A stretch of 64,000 nucleotides of DNA, from the IMG/VR virus record IMGVR_UViG_3300032323_003835, positions 47,206-111,205 of that record. The stretch is one strand, 5' to 3'. Below, one piece after another: positions 39,323-46,565 of this stretch. Each line of letters opens with the position of its first letter. Position 1 is the first letter of the stretch. The notes beneath the pieces are model-generated. The model did no database searches and was not told where the DNA came from. It was given only the letters and a program-made list of their open reading frames with translations. The position numbers and the translations under genes are program-made. This DNA is from a virus.

Positions 39323-39345
39323 CGTGAGGGCACCGTGCCCTCACG
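39323..39345. repeat. Perfect hairpin of the palindrome family
   Basis: CGTGAGGGCAC, one base, GTGCCCTCACG: 11-bp perfect inverted repeat, the cleanest hairpin of the family. Confidence 0.7.
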
Positions 39346-39420
39346 GAGCCGTTTAACATTTTGTTTAATCTTTTAAACAGAAGGCCCGAACAATACTCTA
39401 ACAATATAAATTCATTCTCT

Positions 39421-39436
39421 GCGTGAGGGCGCCCAC
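39421..39436. repeat. GTGAGGGCGCCC palindrome copy
   Basis: GCGTGAGGGCGCCCAC, identical to 38625..38640; the following CTC[T/G]CTGTGTTAC is also shared. Confidence 0.65.
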
Positions 39437-39474
39437 TCGCTGTGTTACGTCGTCCCTCGCTAGAGTTTTACCCA

Positions 39475-39505
39475 CAAAAAAACCCAGACCTAAGTCTGGG
39501 CTTTT
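39475..39505 (-). terminator. Intrinsic terminator
   Basis: CCCAGAC/GTCTGGG stem with T-run on the minus strand; after the gene ending at 39541. Confidence 0.75.
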
Positions 39506-39540
39506 AAATCTGTTTGGGATTTAGAAGTGTTTAAGCAATT

Positions 39541-39825
39541 CTAGAATAGCCTGAGTTGATGAAGATTGGTTGTGAGCCCAATGTGCCATTCAATTTCCTC
39601 GTCCATGGAAAGTTTGCGGTATTCTTTCCAATCATAAATTGTGAAAACGATTCCTTCTCCAAGTTCCAGTTCCCATTCCATGTTTACTTTACCTTCTCCA
39701 TCATTGTTAGAATAGGAAGGAGGTCCAAAGGTATCAATCAATTGCTGTGGAGATGCACTGAAAACATCGTCATAGAATGAAGTACCGTTAATCGTTTTTT
39801 CTTCTGATAATTTTTTAATGTTCAT
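39541..39825 (-). CDS. Uncharacterised early protein
   Basis: 94 residues. FYDDVFSASPQQLIDTFGPPSYSNNDGEGKVNMEWELELGEGIVFTIYDWKEYRKLSMDEEIEWHIGLTTN resembles small proteins known from phages and Bacteroidota in which a predicted strand pair is followed by an Asp-Trp-Lys turn. No function assigned. Confidence 0.65.
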   Translation of the reverse strand: MNIKKLSEEKTINGTSFYDDVFSASPQQLIDTFGPPSYSNNDGEGKVNMEWELELGEGIVFTIYDWKEYRKLSMDEEIEWHIGLTTNLHQLRLF

Positions 39826-39849
39826 GTGAGTGTGTGTTTAAGTATAAAG

Positions 39850-39883
39850 CAAATATAAGAAAAAGAGGCGTAATAAAAAAATG
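39850..39883 (-). promoter_or_regulatory. Early-type promoter
   Basis: -7 box TATATTTG; upstream GAGGCATTTTTTTATTACGCCTC is itself a small hairpin. Gene start 39825. Confidence 0.75.
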
Positions 39884-39931
39884 CCTCGAAAATAAATTTG
39901 AAAGTTAGTGTCACAAAAAACACGCTAACAT

Positions 39932-39950
39932 CGGTGAGGGTGCCCCGACT
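39932..39950. repeat. GTGAGGG palindrome copy
   Basis: CGGTGAGGGTGCCCCGACT, with one substitution in the core. Confidence 0.5.
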
Positions 39951-39989
39951 GGTTTTAGCATGGCGTTTACATCTTTGGGTTTGACCCAT

Positions 39990-40021
39990 AAAAAAAAGTC
40001 CTAGAAAATCTAGGACTTTTT
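39990..40021 (-). terminator. Intrinsic terminator
   Basis: AAAGTCCTA/TAGGACTTT stem, long T-run on the minus strand; after the gene ending at 40041. Confidence 0.8.
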
Positions 40022-40040
40022 GGTTTAATAGGTTTTCTTA

Positions 40041-40310
40041 TTATCCAAAAACCAATTGGCCAACTTGAATACTTCTCCAAGCGAACTTTTCCAAATCATA
40101 GAATGGAAGAATTTTGGGAGAAGCCTCGTTTCCAGATTTAGGTTGTTGGTCTGCTGGAATATTAGACATGTCTAAAGTTCCATAGGCTAATCTTAACGAA
40201 CCATCTTTTTTTCGGAATGCGAAATTAACTGGTCCTGATTTTAATCTTTGTCTTAGGTCTTCAATTGATGATTCAGGAATTGAAGGACCGGGTGTCGTGT
40301 TTGTTAACAT
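40041..40310 (-). CDS. DUF2693-like small protein
   Basis: 89 residues. NFAFRKKDGSLRLAYGTLDMSNIP is the characteristic start of the family I know as DUF2693 (F.K.DG..R.A.GT), with the tail ILPFYDLEKFAWRSIQVGQLVFG. Family members are common in Bacteroidota and their mobile elements; function unknown, SH3-like barrel suspected. Confidence 0.7.
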   Translation of the reverse strand: MLTNTTPGPSIPESSIEDLRQRLKSGPVNFAFRKKDGSLRLAYGTLDMSNIPADQQPKSGNEASPKILPFYDLEKFAWRSIQVGQLVFG

Positions 40311-40334
40311 GGTTATTTGTTTTTAAGTACGAGG

Positions 40335-40368
40335 TAAAATTAATAATAAACCTCGAAATAAAAAAATG
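40335..40368 (-). promoter_or_regulatory. Early-type promoter
   Basis: -7-like TAATTTTA and CATTTTTTTATTTCGAGG block; gene start 40310. Confidence 0.6.
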
Positions 40369-40422
40369 TTTGGAATAATTTTTTTTCCACCCAAAACCTA
40401 GCTATGTTCACCTCGTGGACCG

Positions 40423-40513
40423 GCGTGAGGGCACCCTCGGATGATGTCTTTCGATTCCTCCTCCCGAATTTCGGCTGGAGGACCGATGTATCCGATTACG
40501 AGGGCGCCCCGAC
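40423..40513. repeat. Two palindrome copies enclosing a spacer
   Basis: GCGTGAGGGCACCCTCGG at 40423 and CGAGGGCGCCCCGACT at 40498, with CTCCTCCCGAA...GGAGGA-type inverted segments between them. Confidence 0.55.
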
Positions 40514-40550
40514 TCAACACTACGTGCAGATGTTTGGAAGAGTAAGTCCA

Positions 40551-40582
40551 CAAAAAAACCTAGAACTTTTGGTTCCAGGTTT
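40551..40582 (-). terminator. Intrinsic terminator
   Basis: AAACCTAGAAC pairs with GTTCCAGGTTT (one mismatch), T-run on the minus strand; after the ClpS-like gene. Confidence 0.65.
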
Positions 40583-40616
40583 GGCTGTGTTTTACTTCCA
40601 GGTTTGGCAGATTTCC

Positions 40617-40898
40617 CTATTCAATCACTGCTGATATACCAGCATCAGTTAGGGCTTCTTTCATGGGTTGTAATTTGGTTTTACTTCCTGATTTAACTTG
40701 GCATTTACCTTTCGTATGAATCAATAAAGCGCACTGTTCTGCTTGTTCTGGTGTATGCTTAAGATAATTACATAGACAAGTTATGACCCAGTCAAACGTG
40801 TTAAAATCATCGTTATACACGATTAATTTGGATTCAATGAAGTCTTCTACTGAGACATCTGATAATTCTACTTCATCTAATTGAGTTGACATATACAT
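40617..40898 (-). CDS. clpS: ClpS-like protease adaptor
   Basis: 93 residues from the ATG at 40898 (MYMSTQLDEVELSD); an opening from TTG at 40916 would start within the -7 box. KLIVYNDDFNTFDWVITCLCNYLKHTPEQAEQCALLIHTKGKCQVKSGSKTKLQPMKEALTDAGISAVIE aligns with bacterial ClpS: the NDD, H-x-x-x-x-G and alpha/beta core are intact. ClpS delivers N-degron substrates to ClpA(C)P. A phage copy could redirect host proteolysis early in infection. Confidence 0.85.
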   Translation of the reverse strand: MYMSTQLDEVELSDVSVEDFIESKLIVYNDDFNTFDWVITCLCNYLKHTPEQAEQCALLIHTKGKCQVKSGSKTKLQPMKEALTDAGISAVIE

Positions 40899-40913
40899 AT
40901 TTATTTGAGAAAG

Positions 40914-40947
40914 CAAATATAGGATTATATCGCGGAAAATTAAAATG
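40914..40947 (-). promoter_or_regulatory. Early-type promoter of clpS
   Basis: -7 box TATATTTG and CATTTTAATTTTCCGCG block; 15 bases before the ATG at 40898. Confidence 0.75.
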
Positions 40948-40954
40948 TTTCCCT

Positions 40955-40972
40955 CGTACGCGTGCGGGGTCC
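40955..40972. repeat. CGTACGCGTGCGGGGTCC element
   Basis: Exact 18-mer between the clpS promoter and the gene ending at 40985; no GGCGCC palindrome occurs in this spacer. Confidence 0.7.
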
Positions 40973-40984
40973 TCCCACCATCCC

Positions 40985-41452
40985 CTAGAACAAAATACTC
41001 AGTGCCTTTGCTGTATCCTTCTCCTGTTGCTGAGGAGTTGGCGTGTCCTGGGGTAGATTTAGATATTCCTTAAGTATACCCCAATCTTTAGATCCAACAT
41101 TAGGAATAGTGATTAGCATAGGTAGCATATCTTCGTGGCTACATCTAAGGTAATCTAATTCCTTCTCCCTCATATAACCAATAATAAATGCCGATATCTT
41201 TTCACTTAGGCAGTTGTCGATTGAGAACTTAGCTCCATAATGATGTTTCCAAAAATCCTCTCTCTTATCAGAGGAGTGTAGTTTTAGTCCTAACGTGGAT
41301 GCTACCTTGCTTATCTGTTTACTGGTTGTCCTAGAATACTTACCTCTTGCTTGGATGTGACCGTCTTTGATATCAGCAACATGTGTTTCATAACTGATAA
41401 CCTTATTACCTTGTAGGAATATGTTGTTACCTAATTTAAAATTTAGTTGCAT
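40985..41452 (-). CDS. Uncharacterised early protein
   Basis: 155 residues. Beta-rich start (LNFKLGNNIFLQGNKVISYETHVADIKDGHIQARGKYSRTTSKQISKVASTLGLKL), then a helical part and a Gln/Pro-rich linker near the end. No family recognised. Two bases after the 63-residue gene, so cotranscribed. Confidence 0.6.
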   Translation of the reverse strand: MQLNFKLGNNIFLQGNKVISYETHVADIKDGHIQARGKYSRTTSKQISKVASTLGLKLHSSDKREDFWKHHYGAKFSIDNCLSEKISAFIIGYMREKELDYLRCSHEDMLPMLITIPNVGSKDWGILKEYLNLPQDTPTPQQQEKDTAKALSILF

Positions 41453-41454
41453 GA

Positions 41455-41646
41455 TTAGAAGTTTATCGGGTTAGGATAAGGAGTAGTTGTGGTCATCCAT
41501 TCACAATTTGTTAAAGAGTAATCTAGCATCTCTTCGATGAATTCATGTGCGTCGTCGCTTGGATTCATGTCATGTAAAGATAGGATATCAACCTTACCCG
41601 TTTCGAAGTTAAGGATAACTGCATACGATGTTTTTTGTGTACTCAT
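41455..41646 (-). CDS. Uncharacterised small early protein
   Basis: 63 residues (SYAVILNFETGKVDILSLHDMNPSDDAHEFIEEMLDYSLTNCEWMTT). The pattern ILNFETGKVDIL...DAxEFIEE recurs in small Bacteroidota phage proteins as far as I recall; no function known. Confidence 0.65.
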   Translation of the reverse strand: MSTQKTSYAVILNFETGKVDILSLHDMNPSDDAHEFIEEMLDYSLTNCEWMTTTTPYPNPINF

Positions 41647-41666
41647 GTCGTGTTTATTTTATGATG

Positions 41667-41700
41667 TAAATATATGAAAATGAGGCGGAAAGAAAAAATG
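41667..41700 (-). promoter_or_regulatory. Early-type promoter
   Basis: -7 box TATATTTA and CATTTTTTCTTTCCGCC block; gene start 41646, leader ends AACACGACATG. Confidence 0.75.
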
Positions 41701-41742
41701 TCCTCGGAAGTATTCATGAATGCAGATAGACTGCACACTTAG

Positions 41743-41760
41743 GAGTGAGGGCGCCCTGAC
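41743..41760. repeat. GTGAGGGCGCCCTGAC palindrome copy
   Basis: GAGTGAGGGCGCCCTGAC, near-perfect palindrome upstream of the promoter at 41667. Confidence 0.7.
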
Positions 41761-41797
41761 GATAGACCACAGTTTCTATTTGGATTCCTCCACACAC

Positions 41798-41830
41798 AAA
41801 AAACCCTTACCATTTCTGATAAGGGATTTT
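41798..41830 (-). terminator. Intrinsic terminator
   Basis: CCCTTA/TAAGGG stem and T-run on the minus strand; just after the methyltransferase gene. Confidence 0.7.
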
Positions 41831-41831
41831 A

Positions 41832-42776
41832 CTATATTTTTTCTAGAACTATTCCTGTTTGGTATAAAGGTATCTGTGATGCGCTTGGGTTCTGTTTGGG
41901 ATAGGATAGCATAAAGACTGTTTGGGGTATATGCTTATGTATAAAGGATCCATAATATTTAAGCTCATCGGTTGCCCCTAATATTTCGTCTATTACCATC
42001 TTGTGCAATAAATATGGTTGTCCCCCTTGTACCATATCTTTAATTAGGATTACCATCTTAGCACCCTTCCCCATAAAAGGTATGCATTGTATATACATCG
42101 TTCTTATTAAATCCCAAAACTCTTCACCTTTTTGCAATCCAAAGTTTTCGTTATTTTGGTAATTAAAAGTCTTTTCTGTTTTTACTCCATCCTTTATTCT
42201 TAATGTTCTTTGAGGTGCATCTGATGAATATCCAGACGCCATTCTAGGATATGGGGTACCATTTAACACTAAAGATATCTGTCCATTTTTTATACCATTT
42301 CTCCCCAATATGTCGGTCAAATTTCTCGCATCACCATTCTCAAATATATTTTTTCCAGTAGCAGGATCTGTCAATCTCTTATATTGGTGTTTTATATTTG
42401 CTGATGATATCTGGGGGAATTCAAGTTCGATCCCTATCCCATTTCTCCCGTGATTTATAGATTCGACTATTGCTGTACCCGTTCCTACCGTAGGATCAAA
42501 TACCCAGTCACCCTCTTTGGTGAAATTTTGAATTGCCCATCTATATCCAAGAAAATGCCCAGGTGCAATATGTTTCTCTGCACTTGGATTGTAGTAATTA
42601 TTTCTTGCTAATTGGGAATAATATTTATCTATATCGGTATTGTATATTTCACCCAAGAAGTTTGTTCTACAATATTCGCACGTACAGTGATAATCCTGGG
42701 GTATCCTATCTCTAGACAGGAGTATCTCCGTTATATCAACATTACTGTCGTATTGATTTTTTAAATTTTTTAGCAT
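41832..42776 (-). CDS. DNA (adenine/cytosine-N4) methyltransferase
   Basis: 314 residues. Near residue 90 KEGDWVFDPTVGTGTAIVES is motif I (the D-P-x-x-G-x-G form), preceded by GHFLGYRWAIQNF (motif X type). NGIGIELEFPQISSANI is motif II. LVLNGTPYPRMASGYSSD near residue 180 is a candidate catalytic motif IV with TPYP in place of the usual PPY/PPW. CEYCRTNF near residue 35 is a partial zinc knuckle. Overlaps the next gene by 7 bases. Confidence 0.75.
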   Translation of the reverse strand: MLKNLKNQYDSNVDITEILLSRDRIPQDYHCTCEYCRTNFLGEIYNTDIDKYYSQLARNNYYNPSAEKHIAPGHFLGYRWAIQNFTKEGDWVFDPTVGTGTAIVESINHGRNGIGIELEFPQISSANIKHQYKRLTDPATGKNIFENGDARNLTDILGRNGIKNGQISLVLNGTPYPRMASGYSSDAPQRTLRIKDGVKTEKTFNYQNNENFGLQKGEEFWDLIRTMYIQCIPFMGKGAKMVILIKDMVQGGQPYLLHKMVIDEILGATDELKYYGSFIHKHIPQTVFMLSYPKQNPSASQIPLYQTGIVLEKI

Positions 42777-43501
42777 CTTTTTTTGTTAACATTTATTATA
42801 GATATTAAATCATTTAAGATTTCTTTAGTTCCTGAAAAATTTCTTTTTCTTAATCTTTCTATATTACCAATCACAGTTTCGGGATTGTTGGACTCGTTTA
42901 TATATTTTATAATTTCATCCGAATCACACATGTTTAATAATTCAACATTGGCTTTTTTGTAATCATTCTTCCAGTCCCCTATTGATGATTTGAGTTGAAA
43001 TTCCTGAAGCCTCGTATTTTCTGTTACTGTAACGACGTTGCATTTTCTCGCTTCATCCATCAGGTTAAAAAATTCCTTCCAAAGCAAAGATGCCCCATTC
43101 TCATGTATATGTGTTAACACCTTGTATTGATTTTCCCTGTGTTCGTCAACACAGAATTTTTTTTCGTCCAATGACATTAACAGAACCCCAGAAGAGACAT
43201 AGAATGTTTCTTTATCATCTTCTATATTAACAAACTTTTTTGTTATGTTATGTATATGCTTTTGATATCCCTGTGTAAGATAATGTTCAAAATTGCCAAG
43301 ACTAAATGCTAATTTACTTGGTATGTTATTTTTCCAACAGTATTCCCACTTGTCTTCTTTTAATTCTATAAAGAGAGATTTTATTTGTTGAGTTTTTAAA
43401 ACGGGAAATCTGGGATCCTGATAATCCGCAAATTTATTAGATTCTTCTTCTGTACCAAAAATAAATTCGATAAAGTCTTTTGAAATTGATTGATTTTTCA
43501 T
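42770..43501 (-). CDS. Partner of the DNA methyltransferase, unknown fold
   Basis: 243 residues, cotranslated with the methyltransferase. Features: EDKWEYCWKNNIPSKLAFSLGNFEHYLTQGYQKHIHNITKKF, a beta segment ETFYVSSGVLLMSLDEKKFCVDEHRENQY, and helices (EFFNLMDEARKCNVVTVTENTRLQEFQ). Position suggests a cognate restriction enzyme, specificity factor or anti-restriction protein. No PD-(D/E)xK or HNH motif is obvious, so the role is open. Confidence 0.55.
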   Translation of the reverse strand: MKNQSISKDFIEFIFGTEEESNKFADYQDPRFPVLKTQQIKSLFIELKEDKWEYCWKNNIPSKLAFSLGNFEHYLTQGYQKHIHNITKKFVNIEDDKETFYVSSGVLLMSLDEKKFCVDEHRENQYKVLTHIHENGASLLWKEFFNLMDEARKCNVVTVTENTRLQEFQLKSSIGDWKNDYKKANVELLNMCDSDEIIKYINESNNPETVIGNIERLRKRNFSGTKEILNDLISIINVNKKRC

Positions 43502-43524
43502 GTCGTGTGTTTTTAATTATGATG

Positions 43525-43558
43525 TAAATATATGAAAACGGGGCGTAATAAAAAAATG
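43525..43558 (-). promoter_or_regulatory. Early-type promoter of methyltransferase unit
   Basis: -7 box TATATTTA and CATTTTTTTATTACGCCCC block; leader ends AAAACACACGACATG at 43501. Confidence 0.75.
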
Positions 43559-43613
43559 TCCTCAGGATTTATAGAACCCATACCAATGTTTCCAAGAATT
43601 GATTCAGCCGTTA

Positions 43614-43630
43614 GTCAGGGCGCCCTCACC
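43614..43630. repeat. GTCAGGGCGCCCTCACC palindrome copy
   Basis: Reverse-orientation near-perfect copy between promoter 43525 and terminator 43673. Confidence 0.7.
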
Positions 43631-43672
43631 ACACTATACGCTTTCCCTATGGAGGAAGAAACCTCCACACAC

Positions 43673-43698
43673 AAAAAAGGCCAGACTAATCTGACCTT
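43673..43698 (-). terminator. Intrinsic terminator
   Basis: AAGGxCAGA/TCTGxCCTT stem (one mismatch) with T-run on the minus strand; after the gene ending at 43729. Confidence 0.65.
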
Positions 43699-43728
43699 CC
43701 CTGTTTACTTACTAACACCTAACCTTCC

Positions 43729-44016
43729 TTATACCTCAACAACCTCTGGTTGTGAAATTTTGTATTCTTTTTTAACCTTTGGCTTTTCTTCGTATCCTAA
43801 ACCGGTGATACACTTATCCATACAACCTACGATTAAATCTGGAGAGATAATATGTCTTTCGTATTTCTTAGGATTTACTACGATATCCTGTTTCGTGATT
43901 TCACAAATATGTAAAATCCTTTCTCTTACAATTGTTAACTCTAATGGGCTTAATTCTTTTATTAGATTTCTAATCAGCAACGAAGCTGATTTTCCTTTCT
44001 TAGGTCTTCTTGGCAT
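43729..44016 (-). CDS. Uncharacterised early protein
   Basis: 95 residues. Basic start (MPRRPKKGKS), helices LLIRNLIKELSPLELTIVRERILHICEITKQDI, then KYERHIISPDLIVGCMDKCITGLG. Could be a small nucleic-acid-binding or host-takeover protein; no family recognised. Confidence 0.6.
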   Translation of the reverse strand: MPRRPKKGKSASLLIRNLIKELSPLELTIVRERILHICEITKQDIVVNPKKYERHIISPDLIVGCMDKCITGLGYEEKPKVKKEYKISQPEVVEV

Positions 44017-44022
44017 TTCTTT

Positions 44023-44238
44023 TTATTTATTTTGCAAATTTAATACTTCTACTCGAGAATTAATAATGTTCTGACTCGGTTCCCATTTATGCATTCTCTG
44101 AACTAGGAACTCCGCTGATTGTAGATTATCCGCGGGAATTAAAAGTCCTTTACCTACCGCATAATATCCATCATTCAATCTAAGAACTCTTGGCTCTCCT
44201 GAGGTGTCTATACTGATCCCGTCTGAAAATCTTAACAT
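44023..44238 (-). CDS. Uncharacterised small protein
   Basis: 71 residues (FSDGISIDTSGEPRVLRLNDGYYAVGKGLLIPADNLQSAEFLVQRMHKWEP). Short beta-sheet followed by one helix. Cotranscribed with its neighbours (6 and 1 bases apart). Confidence 0.6.
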   Translation of the reverse strand: MLRFSDGISIDTSGEPRVLRLNDGYYAVGKGLLIPADNLQSAEFLVQRMHKWEPSQNIINSRVEVLNLQNK

Positions 44239-44239
44239 A

Positions 44240-44452
44240 TTAATTTGTTTTAGGAGCGAACATTTTTCGTCCCATGTTTATAAAGTTATCGTACTCTTCT
44301 TCTCCCATCGCGGATTTTAATTCTTCGACATGAGAGTTATGCTCTTTAATTTTTTCGAGAGCATCCAGCCACTTTCCTGATTCTTTTAATTCTTTTACTT
44401 CCCAGTTGGTGTCTAACACCTTCCTGAAGATTAGAGATTGTTCGTTTGTCAT
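44240..44452 (-). CDS. Small helical early protein
   Basis: 70 residues from the ATG at 44452 (MTNEQSLIFRKVLDTNWEVKELKESGKWLDALEKIKEHNSHVEELKSAMGEEEYDNFINMGRKMFAPK). The upstream extension crosses the promoter. All-helical and charged, in the style of phage regulators or inhibitors. First gene of a three-gene unit. Confidence 0.65.
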   Translation of the reverse strand: MTNEQSLIFRKVLDTNWEVKELKESGKWLDALEKIKEHNSHVEELKSAMGEEEYDNFINMGRKMFAPKTN

Positions 44453-44473
44453 CGTTTGATTTATTTTATGATG

Positions 44474-44507
44474 CAAATGTATAAGGGAAGTGCGGGTTTT
44501 AAAAATG
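44474..44507 (-). promoter_or_regulatory. Early-type promoter
   Basis: -7 box TACATTTG and CATTTTTAAAACCCGCA block, again within a TGCGGG/CCCGCA hairpin. Confidence 0.65.
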
Positions 44508-44528
44508 TTTTCCCCGCATTTCCTAGAT

Positions 44529-44756
44529 TTAAACAAATAAAGCCATTTCTCCTGGATCCATACTTTCCAAATCGTTAGATCTGATTTCATCATAGGTGTA
44601 ACCATCAATGGTAACTATGGTAACTCGGTCTTCATCTTTTTTGGATACATCCTTGACAAAGCAAGGTGTTCCTATCCAGTGCATCATTTCTCTGCCGTTT
44701 AGTTCCCTGAAGAAATCAAAATTCGGGTTCGTGGTTTGGGGTTTTTTTGGTTTCAT
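44529..44756 (-). CDS. Uncharacterised small early protein
   Basis: 75 residues. MHWIGTPCFVKDVSKKDEDRVTIVTIDGYTYDEIRSNDLESMDPGEMALFV reads as a small beta barrel (SH3-like). No family recognised. Confidence 0.6.
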   Translation of the reverse strand: MKPKKPQTTNPNFDFFRELNGREMMHWIGTPCFVKDVSKKDEDRVTIVTIDGYTYDEIRSNDLESMDPGEMALFV

Positions 44757-44789
44757 TGTTAGGTTTTTATCTGTTAGTAAATTATAGTA

Positions 44790-44823
44790 CGAATTTATAA
44801 CATTTCCGCGGGAATAAAAAATG
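44790..44823 (-). promoter_or_regulatory. Early-type promoter
   Basis: -7-like TAAATTCG and CATTTTTTATTCCCGCGG block; gene start 44756. Confidence 0.6.
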
Positions 44824-44888
44824 TTATTCCCCTACAGGGGGAACATGGGGTACTTCAGGTACATGTGGAACATCTGGTACATACAACC

Positions 44889-44905
44889 GGTGAGGGCGCC
44901 CTGAC
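44889..44905. repeat. GGTGAGGGCGCCCTGAC palindrome copy
   Basis: Near-perfect copy, preceded by a short run of GGTAC/GGAAC repeats at 44850-44885. Confidence 0.7.
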
Positions 44906-44943
44906 GTGTTTTACGCCCAGCGTACATCACTAATTCTAGGGCA

Positions 44944-44975
44944 TAAAAAAACCCCAGACTATAAGTCTGAGGTTT
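44944..44975 (-). terminator. Intrinsic terminator
   Basis: CCxCAGACT/AGTCTGxGG stem and T-run on the minus strand; after the gene ending at 45007. Confidence 0.7.
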
Positions 44976-45006
44976 AAAACTAAAAATAAACAAAAACTAT
45001 CTCACA

Positions 45007-45660
45007 TTACCAAAGACCATATGAACTGAATAGGTCTAAATCTTTAATCCATTCGTTTGAACGACGAACTGTTTCTGGTATGTATATTTTTTCAAAGCAA
45101 TCTGGGCGTTTATCAACTGCATTAATGACCTGCTGGTTATAACTTAATCCTGGTACTAGAATACCAATTTCTTCCATGAACTTTAGGGATTTGGCTTCTC
45201 TATACTTTTTACATTGAGGACCAATTCCGTTTTCAATACTCTCAGGAACAGTTAGAGGTAATCCACATTTGCAACAAATACCTTGATGGTACATGCCTAG
45301 TTTTCCTCCTCCTTCCAACCTTTCCAAATCACCCCAACTTCTTATTAGCCAATTCATGGTTTGTATTCCAACGTGATCGTTAGCAACATATCCAGATGGT
45401 TTAAACGTTTTCATCTTTCTATCAACTCGTCCAATGTACTTCAAACCCTGATACTGGTCATTCAGTGCACGTACATGAACATCAAAGAGTCTTGTCTCTT
45501 CGGGTTGGTCTCGCTTTCTTTTAAGTTTCTGAACCTTAAATGTGATGTAGGTTCCTTTCTCTTTGTTCTCAAGCGTAAATAGAGCTTTACCCTGAAAGAT
45601 GAACGTCTTGAATGCTGCTGCATCCAACTTGTGGCTTGTCGCGTGTTTTAGATATCCCAT
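45007..45660 (-). CDS. DUF6011-like zinc-finger protein
   Basis: 217 residues. GICCKCGLPLTVPESIENGIGPQCKKY at about residues 128-154 is the C-x2-C...S-x3-GIGP-x-C motif I know as DUF6011, common in phage and plasmid proteins. The N-terminal half (AFKTFIFQGKALFTLENKEKGTYITFKVQKLK) is a beta-rich domain. Possibly nucleic-acid binding. Five bases after the previous gene. Confidence 0.75.
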   Translation of the reverse strand: MGYLKHATSHKLDAAAFKTFIFQGKALFTLENKEKGTYITFKVQKLKRKRDQPEETRLFDVHVRALNDQYQGLKYIGRVDRKMKTFKPSGYVANDHVGIQTMNWLIRSWGDLERLEGGGKLGMYHQGICCKCGLPLTVPESIENGIGPQCKKYREAKSLKFMEEIGILVPGLSYNQQVINAVDKRPDCFEKIYIPETVRRSNEWIKDLDLFSSYGLW

Positions 45661-45664
45661 GTTG

Positions 45665-46048
45665 TTATTTTGTGTAATAAGGATCCAAATCTGGGTTTGG
45701 AATCATCTTCCAATTCTTCTCTGCTGCACCCTTTGTGGTTCCATAGGTACCTAGCATTATCTCTGTTGAGCAAGACTTAATCTCTCTCAGTGCAGCTTCG
45801 TAATCTCCTCCTTTAATAAACGATTCAATTACTTCAATCTGTGATTGTGGTATTGCTGCTCTATAAACAACAGCATGTCTTTGCTGATTAGCCTGAGCAC
45901 GTAGACACATCGCAAACTGCTTAGAATTCTTCTCTTTCTTATCACTATCATTAAAGAATAGAGCTGCTGAAGCATCGTCTATATCATGTACGAACGATTC
46001 TACACCGTGACAATCTGCTAATCCGTAAAACCAATGAGTTAATTCCAT
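45665..46048 (-). CDS. Uncharacterised early protein
   Basis: 127 residues (WFYGLADCHGVESFVHDIDDASAALFFNDSDKKEKNSKQFAMCLRAQANQQRHAVVYRAAI). First gene of the unit with the DUF6011-like protein. No family recognised. Confidence 0.6.
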   Translation of the reverse strand: MELTHWFYGLADCHGVESFVHDIDDASAALFFNDSDKKEKNSKQFAMCLRAQANQQRHAVVYRAAIPQSQIEVIESFIKGGDYEAALREIKSCSTEIMLGTYGTTKGAAEKNWKMIPNPDLDPYYTK

Positions 46049-46067
46049 ATTCTATCTTTTTATAGGA

Positions 46068-46101
46068 TAAAAATAAAGAATTTCCTCGGTGAATAAAAAT
46101 G
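46068..46101 (-). promoter_or_regulatory. Early-type promoter
   Basis: -7-like TATTTTTA and CATTTTTATTCACCGAGG block; gene start 46048. Confidence 0.55.
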
Positions 46102-46117
46102 TAATTCGATTTACACC

Positions 46118-46135
46118 CGTACGCGTGCGGGGTCC
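46118..46135. repeat. CGTACGCGTGCGGGGTCC element
   Basis: Exact 18-mer followed by TTCCCATATCCCC; here it shares a spacer with a palindrome copy at 46201. Confidence 0.7.
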
Positions 46136-46200
46136 TTCCCATATCCCCTTCCTAATATGCAAAGCCAAACCTCCTTTAAATGCAAAGCCATATGCACACT

Positions 46201-46218
46201 GAGTCGGGGCGCCCTCGT
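46201..46218. repeat. Palindrome copy (GTCGGGGCGCCCTCG)
   Basis: Diverged copy with intact GGGGCGCCC core. Confidence 0.55.
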
Positions 46219-46259
46219 GGTGTTTTTCGACAGTCAAGAATCGAAAACCTTAGGGCACG

Positions 46260-46290
46260 AAAAAGCCCTCCATTGCTGGTAGGGCGATTT
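46260..46290 (-). terminator. Intrinsic terminator
   Basis: GCCCT/AGGGC stem then TTTTTC on the minus strand; after the gene ending at 46321. Confidence 0.6.
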
Positions 46291-46320
46291 CTGCTAACTG
46301 GGGGGAGTCAGCGAAGTGAC

Positions 46321-46518
46321 TTATGAAAACAGAGGAGATACTTTTACCATGAATTTGATGTAGTCCCTGAAGGCCATAGTATTCATGAGCTTATTCTTTT
46401 TCTCTTCTATTTTGTATTGAATGTGTGTTTTCCTATCTTCATCTCTTTCTGTTTTTAGGGAGTAAAACAAATCTAATATGTTATTAAATATTTCTTGCTG
46501 TTCCGAGTTAAGGTTCAT
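46321..46518 (-). CDS. Small helical protein
   Basis: 65 residues (NLNSEQQEIFNNILDLFYSLKTERDEDRKTHIQYKIEEKKNKLM), coiled-coil-like, ending VKVSPLFS. No family recognised and no strong promoter; possibly read from upstream. Confidence 0.55.
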   Translation of the reverse strand: MNLNSEQQEIFNNILDLFYSLKTERDEDRKTHIQYKIEEKKNKLMNTMAFRDYIKFMVKVSPLFS

Positions 46519-46565
46519 ACAATTGAATCTAATGATGAAATGATAACTATTATATCTTACACATT

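Noticed and set aside
46052-46237. 61-codon frame on the minus strand
   Set aside because: Covers an early promoter, a CGTACGCG element and a palindrome; a by-product of repeats.
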